NCBI RefSeq assembly: GCF_024703995.1
Contig: NZ_JAMXQV010000033.1
Coordinates: 59,291 to 123,290 of the forward strand
From: Amycolatopsis iheyensis
GTDB taxonomy: Bacteria; Actinomycetota; Actinomycetes; Mycobacteriales; Pseudonocardiaceae
DNA length: 64,000 bases
Reading direction: 5' to 3'
The notes beneath the pieces are model-generated. The model was not told where the DNA came from, did no database searches, and was given only the letters and a program-made list of their open reading frames with translations. Numbering within the stretch: position 1 is the stretch's first letter; each line of letters opens with the position of its first letter. Of this stretch, positions 46,001-51,618 are shown one piece after another. A program made the position numbers and the translations under genes.

Positions 46001-47511
46001 ACCCGCACTTGCGCGAGGTCAACCCGGGCTTCCACCAGCCGGGCGCCCTCGAGAACGGGTACCTGTCCAACTGCACGCGCGGGCCCGGGGCGTACTGGGA
46101 CCGGCTGCACGGCGGCACCGCGACGGCCGAGCCGGTCCGCTTCCACGAGATGGGCACGCGCGGCACGCTCGAGCACATCGAAGGCCGCTTCGGCGAGACG
46201 TTCTCCGGCCGCGCGAGCTACGACGACGTCATCCGCGAGATGCGGGACAGGCCGCTCGACCACCACGCGGTGGTCGCGGTCAAGTACGAAGGCCCGAACG
46301 GCGCCGAGTACGGCCACGTCGCGATGGTCGTGCACACCCGCGACGGCGTCGCGTTCATCGACCCGCAGTCCGGCGACCTGATGCACCTGCCGCAGCCGCC
46401 GAAGGACATCAAGCTGCTGCACGTCGGAACGCCCGGCACTGAGCACGTCCAGGTCGAGACCACGGCGGAACACGGCGGCTACGGCCACGCCCCGCAGTCC
46501 CGGCTCGACGACCTCCTCGCCCAGCCGCGGGTCGCCGAGGCGCTCGACGGCGCCACCACCGACCTCGTCGTCAAGGACCACGAGGGCAACCCGCAGAACC
46601 TCGGGCCGATCGGCGAGTTCGTCCGGACGCGGCTGGCCGAGCACCCGGAGCTGGTCGACCTCCTGCACGACCCGGCCAACGAGTTCCTCACGCGCTCGCT
46701 GCTGCGCAAGCCGGAGACGATCGCGAGCCTGCTGGTGCACGACGAGGCCATCCCGATCCTGGCCGACGCCGTGCACGAGGTGCACCACCCGGACCCGGAC
46801 GCGGACCCGCTGAGCCCGGACGCGGACCCGACGCCCCTCACGCACGAGCAGCACGAAGTCGCCGACCGGGTCTCCGACGAGGCCGGAGAACACCCTCCCG
46901 CGCACCGTCGGCAAGCCCCGTTCGACCCGGCGATGCGGGGCGACGAGGCCTACACGCGGGAGTACCTCGGGCACCGCTACGAGGAGGCCGCGCGCGCCCA
47001 GGCGGTCTTGGAGCGGACCTTGCCGCCGCTGGCCGAGGAGACCAACGGGACTCCGGGGTTCCGGCCCGGTCCCAAGTCGCTCGGCCGGGCGATGGACAAG
47101 ATCGCCGACTACGGCGGCGACGCCTCCAGGCTGATCGACCTGGCCGGCGCGATGATCCAGTTCGAGCGCGTTCAGGACGCGTACGCCGCCCTCGAACGCG
47201 TGGCCGCGCACCCCGAGCTGGACATCGTGAAGTTCGAGGACCGGTTCGCGAACCCCGCCGAGGCGGGTTACCGCGATCTGCAGATGAGCGTGCGCGTCGA
47301 TGGGCACGTCGCCGAGCTGCGGCTGCACGTCAAGGCACTCGATGACGTTTCGGCGTACGAGCACTCGCTCTACGAAGTCCGCCGCGACCTGAAGGCACTC
47401 CGGAAGGCCGAGGGCCGGGCGGAGTTCACGACCGAGGAACAGGCCCTGATCGACGGGCTGATCAAGCGCGAACGAGAGCTGTTCCGGGACGCGCTGCAGG
47501 GGAGTCTCTAG
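40006..47511 (+). CDS. Giant T7SS polymorphic toxin with ART, papain-fold and RelA-like domains
   Basis: A 2501-residue protein. Residues 1-315 form a CpnT-like WXG domain (NWTGDGADAFAEQWKKF) with a membrane-active helix at ~109-133. Residues ~320-1190 are a Pro/Gly/Gln/Ser-rich linker. ART-like domain 1 (~1205-1425) has Arg1300/1301, SFLSSS at 1328-1333 and ExE (Glu1369, Glu1371). A Tox-PL-like papain domain (~1515-1670) keeps His1621 and Asp1636 but has Ala1558 in place of Cys. ART-like domain 2 (~1689-1892) has Arg1784, SFSS at 1812-1815 and ExE (Glu1853, Glu1855). A second Tox-PL (~1985-2150) has Cys2023, His2104 and Asp2119. The C-terminus (~2305-2501) looks RelA/SpoT-like: R2353, K2357-S2358, K2365, D2378, GYR at 2421 and AELRLH with Glu2437. 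Probable ESX-exported multi-domain toxin; activity is inferred from motifs. Confidence 0.85.
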   Translation: MGMEMPDAVKWLLPIVVGESWPEGDEDKLRALRDAWHTASAAIGPVSETGNQAASGVRDNWTGDGADAFAEQWKKFVEGDEAYFKQLADAAKALGDSCDQTALDVEYTKYMIIISLIVLAAQIAAMIAAAAVTFGGSTAGIAPAQMATRMTVQMLFRQLLEKLAQQGFKQVAKELLEKLLKQGLKKIGMEVLKNEAINLGMDAGIQGLQMAKGDRQSWDWSKTSDAAVSGAVGGVVGAASGSIGRGATEGLSHSAGGQVADAAMRAGARGAVEGVAQTVGQAAVTGDLGSLTPEQLLTGASSGAVGGAVGGAKEQLHSVHQANIPAAEPGSSGGEPEARREPASAGASSQGSEPVEPRRSGDESQQPAGADGPRPSADHASQAAPQPATAAHQQQSQAAADASSTSGGAPSSAGASPTGGGLPGSGGGPSPTSSGGPSPTGSTGHSSPAGAGMGGPSPSSGGTPGSTPPPSGGAQSPAGGPPATGGGPAGAPPPSGGVSNSAGGGASGPSGGGVSSGSGVPGSTVGPSPTGSGALGSTGGPSPTGSGAPGSTGGPSSAGELSSSSGGPSSSGGGVPDSAGGPSSAGGGMSSSTGGPPPSGGGVPGSAGGPAPAGGGMSGSPGGQSHGGYGMAPEPGRQSGGRPQDNVGAAGFTGGQSQPFAADAGGAPPFQNGPSPQTAPPPAGGFTPPPPGGVPNAGVPGGTGGPSARPAPPPGGGQPPLEQPRRVPPQDPRRMPPGGQPPAGGQPMAAGRGQQGGQPPRGAGLPPQNGHSSQGGPPLGGHPAQGGQQQGGQPHSGQPSQGGQQHGGQPPQGGQQHGGPLPPAGQQQGGYSAPGGPSQGGQPQGGLPQGGHPPQGGQPPLGGHPFQGGQAAQSGQPLPGGPSPQGGHPVQGGQPPRSGPPGQSGPPSQGGRPSHGQPPQGGLHPNDPRRMPPQRPAGPPVGGGPWPPLSGGQRPAGYPNQPRGPHPGGRPPMPPPPGGRPPQDPRAGSAWPGGPQVPPPRVGPPQEQVPRGPQRPFAQPRPGESRTPATDQPPTALEQTPASERQAPAGERTAGQSAPAAERPSAPTRERSVPAGEQPAEQGAPTSQRPAEQNPPVSEQPAKPSARADQRPAEQSAPAGEQPHQRQAPVGDGRPEQNAAERPAEQSAPADEQPAEQYEPTGEQPTEQPAPADESPVQHGERRRPDEPYLTDDRFRSDDPAGVRRIEDTFMDSGRQSPESGEWRQEQVRREALAMRDRSHPGMSDDGAFAVHAYTRHEMVGPLNRALRLGSPELAHLAPQAGALVSGLNELPPHVGTVSRRVDFHGDASRLEAFLGRFHQDAHITEPSFLSSSKVDAEHQRSTFAGEVEMRIESRTGRDVEALASIGREREVLFKAGTQFQVTHVEKGPGHPEHPDFKPGPGARDKPQWIVHAEEIAPGDPRYLGEADARQAIDERRAAERADEERFEREETERDAQFYAEHPHLKPSGDLFKLLGGDDEPPPPPVKREPATEQPEGGWSRLAEPLTPGGTPVLHAGSVETPQQHARLIRDAVPELGAVNTRNHYSPGALENGYRTNAAESMTAFDRRMTGEDVVAGPARGENLRGQWSSRDGFDDVARDLGDRPVGARSAVAFEHAGGEHLVAAVHTEHGVLFADPVSGRLAELPPDAAGIRELSLGGHHESIADRLGPVPERRPHDEGYLFDDDHRGTPADHESIRRAVGDEGIYQQVHDRALARRDAAGLPMTDDGAVAVHGYTRGEYAYDVNEALRRGPGHPGFDLAQANARAITDGLNQVPRTSGETIRAFDVGGDPRLAELVAGPYTRGEVVVEPSFSSASIKTGEFSTSKFGDDVELHVRSDNLRDISKLAENPSERESLSPPGTQLLVHDKRLVLTPEGRRKWIIEAEEIGPGHPRYLDPEAAQQKMAERRAENDHNAAEFERRRQAALMERLGGFGEAEPAHVTHGQVSDVLDTHEPPLTPEPQPDYGHLARATNPPAEPAIHADAATPAERAAYVQDRHPHLREVNPGFHQPGALENGYLSNCTRGPGAYWDRLHGGTATAEPVRFHEMGTRGTLEHIEGRFGETFSGRASYDDVIREMRDRPLDHHAVVAVKYEGPNGAEYGHVAMVVHTRDGVAFIDPQSGDLMHLPQPPKDIKLLHVGTPGTEHVQVETTAEHGGYGHAPQSRLDDLLAQPRVAEALDGATTDLVVKDHEGNPQNLGPIGEFVRTRLAEHPELVDLLHDPANEFLTRSLLRKPETIASLLVHDEAIPILADAVHEVHHPDPDADPLSPDADPTPLTHEQHEVADRVSDEAGEHPPAHRRQAPFDPAMRGDEAYTREYLGHRYEEAARAQAVLERTLPPLAEETNGTPGFRPGPKSLGRAMDKIADYGGDASRLIDLAGAMIQFERVQDAYAALERVAAHPELDIVKFEDRFANPAEAGYRDLQMSVRVDGHVAELRLHVKALDDVSAYEHSLYEVRRDLKALRKAEGRAEFTTEEQALIDGLIKRERELFRDALQGSL
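41180..43560 (+). repeat. Low-complexity Pro/Gly/Gln/Ser-rich coding repeats in the toxin linker
   Basis: Three successive repeat zones lie inside the toxin gene. About 41220-41880: degenerate GGPSPTGSGAPGS-type units. About 42200-42780: GGQPPQGG/GGQQHGG-type units. About 43080-43550: units of the form ERPAEQSAPAGEQP. The reading frame is maintained throughout. A flexible spanning or wall-crossing linker is the simplest role. Confidence 0.8.
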
Positions 47512-47946
47512 ATGGTTCACACGCCGGCGTACTTCGAGTACTACGACCACACCTACATCGTCGAGAGCACGCCCGACGGTGGGTTGACCGGCCGGATCCT
47601 GAACTGGGAGACCGGCGCGTTCGAAGAGAAGCCGGACCACGTCCCGGACGTGCTGCTCGGACACGAGGCCGAGATCGTCAAGCTCACCTGGGAGCGGTTC
47701 GTGCGCCGGACCGAGGAGGAGCGGCACAACTACCTCCGCGGCGACGGGCCGATCTTCGCGCTCTACCAGACCATCGACGCGATCTGGGCCGCGACCGAAG
47801 AGGAGCGCCGCAAGATCACCAAGGAGGAACGCGCCTTGATCGAATCGCTGTACCGGCGCACCTTCGAGATGTGGGAGGACGAGTTCGCCCGCCGCGACGC
47901 CGGCGAAGCTCCGACCTTCACCTTCACCTCGGTGCTGGCGCGATGA
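47512..47946 (+). CDS. Putative immunity protein of the giant toxin
   Basis: A 144-residue soluble, acidic protein whose ATG directly follows the toxin stop. N-terminal YFEYYDHTYIVESTPDGGLT and GRILNWETGAFEEKPDHVPD look beta-rich, followed by long charged helices (VKLTWERFVRRTEEERHNYL, ATEEERRKITKEERALIESL). I do not recognise a family. Size, lack of signal peptide, zero spacing and position fit an immunity protein for the toxin's C-terminal domain. The next gene starts inside its stop codon (ATGA). Confidence 0.6.
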   Translation: MVHTPAYFEYYDHTYIVESTPDGGLTGRILNWETGAFEEKPDHVPDVLLGHEAEIVKLTWERFVRRTEEERHNYLRGDGPIFALYQTIDAIWAATEEERRKITKEERALIESLYRRTFEMWEDEFARRDAGEAPTFTFTSVLAR

Positions 47947-49358
47947 TTCACGTGGAACAACGACTTTCGCCCGAGGAGCAGCGCACCGTCCTGGTGCAGC
48001 TGGGAAAGCTCGTGCGCGAGCTCCGGGTCGACGCCGCCGGGCCCGCCGCGGTCGACTTCCGGCAGGTCGGCACGCACACCGAACTCGAGGGCCACAACGC
48101 GACGACGTCCGACACGATCGCCGAGCTGTTCACCGAACTGCGCAAGGGGATGTACAGCGAAGGCCGCGGCACCTGGCTGCAGGCGCGGTTCACGCTCGAC
48201 CCCGACGGCGGCTTCGACTTCGACTTCGCGTTCGACGACGATCCCGTGTGGACGGACCCGCCGGCGACGACGGCCTACCCGGACGAGCTCACCGCGTTCC
48301 CGCGCGCCGACGAGCACATCCCCGACTGGTGGCGGCTGCGCGCGCAGCTTCCACTGGGCGTGGTCTTCCGGCACGCCGAAGCCGGCGGCCCGGACGTCGA
48401 GCGGCCGCCGCTGACCGACACCGAGGTGCCGCTCGTGCTGCAGTACCTCGCGCGCGAGGCCGTCGTCCACGAAACCGACGACGAGCGCTTCTTCACCGAC
48501 GGCGCCTGGATCTGGCCGGAGGCGGTGCCGGCGCTGCTGGCCGAGTACGGCGTGCCGCCCGAGCCGGACCTGGTCGCGCACATCCGCCGCCACCGCTTCC
48601 AGCCGCCGTACGTCGAGCCGCTGGTCCGCCGGACCGCCGAGGCGGACCTGCTGGGCAAGCCGCGGCCGAAGCCGGGCCGCGCGGACGTCAAGAAGACCAG
48701 CGGTGACGTCGCCGCGGAGCTGGAGACCACGCCCGACCCGAAGCTCGGTGACGAAGAGCTGCTGATCGTGCTGGTCCAGCGGCTCGGCGAGCACGGCGTG
48801 TGGCCGGAGGCCTACCGCGTCGGGGAGCGGGCGGACGGCACCTGGTGCCTCAACTTCACCACCGACGGCTGGGAGGTCGCCGCCTACGCCGGCGGGAAGC
48901 CTCGCGAGCCGAAGTACTTCGACCGGCTCGAGGACGCCGCCCAGCAGCTGCTCGGGGCGCTGCTGCTGCACCCCGCCCGGATGACGGCCGGGCACGAAAC
49001 GCCCTTGGAAACCGCGAAGGAGCTCGACGACTGGCCGGTGCACCCGGCTCCGGGTGAGCCTCCCCTCACCCTGCTCCGCAACAAGCGCATCACGCGGCTC
49101 GTGGCGGGTACGGTCGTCCTGCGCTTCGGCGAGGAACCCGGCAACCTCGTCCACCACGGGGAGGTACGGTTCGCCACGACGTCGCTGCCGCTCGAACGGG
49201 AGCTGCAGCGGCGGAGCTACCGGCTCAGACGTCCGCTGCACGTGATCACCGGCATCACGGTTCCGTGGGCGAACCTGCCGGGTGGCGCGGTGGCCTTCGT
49301 GCTGCCGAAGACGATCGCCGAGCACGAGTCCGACGGAAGCCTGGAGAGGATCGAGTAG
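47943..49358 (+). CDS. TNT-like protein with YezG-like N-terminal region
   Basis: A 471-residue soluble protein; ATG overlaps the previous stop. The N-terminal ~120 residues, including GTWLQARFTLDPDGGFDFDF, resemble the YezG immunity fold. A middle block has TDGAWIWPEAVPALLAEYGV and PPEPDLV. The C-terminal ~100 residues match the TNT NAD-glycohydrolase fold (AGTVVLRFGEEPGNLVHHGE, YRLRRPLHVITGITVPWANL, PGGAVAF). In TNT a conserved Gln after the GGG turn is essential (Q822 in CpnT, from memory); here that position is Ala451. It may therefore be an inactive homolog, possibly immunity or scaffold. No signal peptide. Paralog at 54477. Confidence 0.72.
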   Translation: MIHVEQRLSPEEQRTVLVQLGKLVRELRVDAAGPAAVDFRQVGTHTELEGHNATTSDTIAELFTELRKGMYSEGRGTWLQARFTLDPDGGFDFDFAFDDDPVWTDPPATTAYPDELTAFPRADEHIPDWWRLRAQLPLGVVFRHAEAGGPDVERPPLTDTEVPLVLQYLAREAVVHETDDERFFTDGAWIWPEAVPALLAEYGVPPEPDLVAHIRRHRFQPPYVEPLVRRTAEADLLGKPRPKPGRADVKKTSGDVAAELETTPDPKLGDEELLIVLVQRLGEHGVWPEAYRVGERADGTWCLNFTTDGWEVAAYAGGKPREPKYFDRLEDAAQQLLGALLLHPARMTAGHETPLETAKELDDWPVHPAPGEPPLTLLRNKRITRLVAGTVVLRFGEEPGNLVHHGEVRFATTSLPLERELQRRSYRLRRPLHVITGITVPWANLPGGAVAFVLPKTIAEHESDGSLERIE

Positions 49359-51602
49359 GTGGAAGCGGCGGAAGCGATTGCCAAGGTCGGCCAGTGGCTG
49401 CGCGCGGTGCACGGTCCGGACGTCTCCGGCCCCGCCGGGCTCCGGGTGGACACCGAGAAGGTGCTGCGCATCCCCGAGGGCTGGTCGGTGCCTTACAACA
49501 CCATCGCGTTCCTCGACGAGGGCCGGCCGGAGAAGGAGATCTTCCCGCCGCCGTCGGTCGTCGTCCGCGAGCCGGACGGCGAGCTGCGGCAGGCGCACCC
49601 GCACCCCGGCGGGCTGTCGGTGCCGGTGGCGTTCCCCGGTCAGGAGAACTGGCGCGAGGTCGTCGACCCCGAGTACGTGAAGGCCGGGCTCGGTGAGCTG
49701 GGCGTCCCGCTGCAGGCCGTCGCGGGCTGGGTGAAGGTCGACGCCGAGGGCAACCAGACCGGCGAAGAGCGCGAAAACCCCGAGTACAAGGCCGGCCCGA
49801 TCCGCCGCGGCTACCCGAAGCCGGAGAACACTCTCGAGACGCTGCTGTCGTTCGCCAGCGTCGGCTGGCTGACGCGGGAGCTGCTGCTCATCGGCCTGAT
49901 CCGGTGCGAGGTGTTCATCCCGCTCGACCTGGAGACCGGCAAGACCGACCGGTTCTACTTCGCCGAAGAGCGCAACGAGCTCAAGGTGTTCAGCTCGACC
50001 CGGCACCTGCCTTCGCGCGAGCACGGCTGGTGGAAGGTCGACGTCGCGACGCTCGCCGAGTTCGAGCACCCGCCGAACCTGGTGCTCAACGGCGGCCCGA
50101 CGACCATCGAAGACGTCTCCAGCGGCGAGCTCGCGGAGATCGTCCAGCGCTTCCCGCGGCACGAGCCGCGCATCGACGTGCACGGCCGCTGCCCGGAGGC
50201 CGAGGAGGACCTGATCCGCGTCGCCGCCGACACGGCGTCGCGGATGGGCCTGCCGGAACCGGTCAAGCCACCGCTCACCGCGGCCGAGAAGGCCCGGCGG
50301 CGCGGCTACGAGCTGACCGCCGAGGAGTGCGCGAAGACCGTGCTCGGCGAGTCGTGGCTGAAGCGGATGCAGATGCCGGAGCCGCCGCGCAGCAAGCCGA
50401 ACGACCTGCGGGCGAACGGCCTGGCCCCGACCTTCGACAACGCCGGGCGCGCGGTGCCGCGGCTCGACACCTTCGGCAAGTACTTCGAGCGGGACCTCGA
50501 CGGCTTCCGCTACGGCTGGCAGCGCGTCACGGGCGCGTACGTCGGCTTCGCGCTCGGGGAGGCCCTCGGCGCCGCCGTCGACCGGATGATGCTGCACGAC
50601 ATCCACGCGAAGTACGGCATCGAAGGCGTCGCCGACCTGGTGCCGGCGTTCGACCAGCCGGGCCGGATCGGCTCGCTGACCCAGCGGTTGCTCTTCTACA
50701 CCGAGGCCGCGATCCGCAGCCCGCACCGCGAGCAGCCGGAGTCGCGGGAGGCCGAACAGCTCTTCCCGTCCGTCGTGCGCGGGGCGCTGCAGCGCTGGCT
50801 GCGCACGCAGGGCGCGCCGATGGAGAACGCCGACGGCTGGCTCGTCCAGGTCCCCGACCTGCACGCCCGCCGCGACGCCGACGACGTCGAGCTGAACGCG
50901 TACCACCAGCTCGCGACCGAAGCCGCGGACGCGGTGCCCATGACCGGCCCGGCCGCGCTGATCGCGGCGCTGCCGGCGGCGCTGACCACGGCGGGGCCCG
51001 GTAGCGGGTTCAGCGGCGGCGCGCGCCAGGCCGCCCGCGACCTGGCCGGCGTCACCCACCCGACCGAGCCCGACCTGGCCGCGGTGACCTACCTGACCTG
51101 GCTGTTCGAGCACGCGCTGACCAAGGAGGCGTTCAGCTTCCCGATCTGGAACCTCAGCCGCGAGGTGCTCAACCCGGACAGCGGGCACCAGCAGGGTCCG
51201 GAGTGGGCTGAGATCAAGGACATGGTCGCCGAGTCGGTGCCGTTCTTCGGCGAGCACGGGCTGCCCGACCTGCGGATGCCCGAGCTGATCGGCGACGGCA
51301 AGACGACGCTCTCGGTGCTCGGCCGCGCGTTCGCCGCGCTGTCCGGCTTCGAGAACTACCCCGAGCAGGCGCTGCTTCGCGCCGTCAACCACTCCGGCCG
51401 CAGCGCGCTCACCGGCGCGCTGGCCGGCGCCCTGCTGGGCGCGCGCACCGGTATCCCGGGCCTGCCGCAGAAGTGGGTCGACCAGCTGGAGCTGCGGTAC
51501 CTGGTCGAGAACGTCGCTTCGGACGCGTACTGGCACTTCGACCGGCACTCGGCGCTGAGCGCGCTGGGTGAGGTGTGGATCGAGCGGTACCCGCGGCATT
51601 AG
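49359..51602 (+). CDS. Imm35/YrhB-like protein with degenerate ADP-ribosylglycohydrolase domain
   Basis: A 747-residue protein starting right after the previous stop. Residues 1-~80 (MEAAEAIAKVGQWLRAVHG ... EGWSVPYNTIAF) look like the YrhB/Imm35 immunity domain. A central block (NPEYKAGPIRRGYPKP, GLIRCEVFIPLD) is shared with the next gene and resembles T7SS-associated proteins. Residues ~390-747 follow the ADP-ribosylglycohydrolase fold but have lost the di-metal ligands: GDALG is GEALG (Glu401), TDDTQ is SLTQ (439-442), and NHSGDSDSTG is NHSGRSALTG (677-686). Probably catalytically dead; it may bind ADP-ribosylated target or the toxin. Confidence 0.75.
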   Translation: MEAAEAIAKVGQWLRAVHGPDVSGPAGLRVDTEKVLRIPEGWSVPYNTIAFLDEGRPEKEIFPPPSVVVREPDGELRQAHPHPGGLSVPVAFPGQENWREVVDPEYVKAGLGELGVPLQAVAGWVKVDAEGNQTGEERENPEYKAGPIRRGYPKPENTLETLLSFASVGWLTRELLLIGLIRCEVFIPLDLETGKTDRFYFAEERNELKVFSSTRHLPSREHGWWKVDVATLAEFEHPPNLVLNGGPTTIEDVSSGELAEIVQRFPRHEPRIDVHGRCPEAEEDLIRVAADTASRMGLPEPVKPPLTAAEKARRRGYELTAEECAKTVLGESWLKRMQMPEPPRSKPNDLRANGLAPTFDNAGRAVPRLDTFGKYFERDLDGFRYGWQRVTGAYVGFALGEALGAAVDRMMLHDIHAKYGIEGVADLVPAFDQPGRIGSLTQRLLFYTEAAIRSPHREQPESREAEQLFPSVVRGALQRWLRTQGAPMENADGWLVQVPDLHARRDADDVELNAYHQLATEAADAVPMTGPAALIAALPAALTTAGPGSGFSGGARQAARDLAGVTHPTEPDLAAVTYLTWLFEHALTKEAFSFPIWNLSREVLNPDSGHQQGPEWAEIKDMVAESVPFFGEHGLPDLRMPELIGDGKTTLSVLGRAFAALSGFENYPEQALLRAVNHSGRSALTGALAGALLGARTGIPGLPQKWVDQLELRYLVENVASDAYWHFDRHSALSALGEVWIERYPRH

Positions 51603-51618
51603 CCCGAGGATGGGGAGA

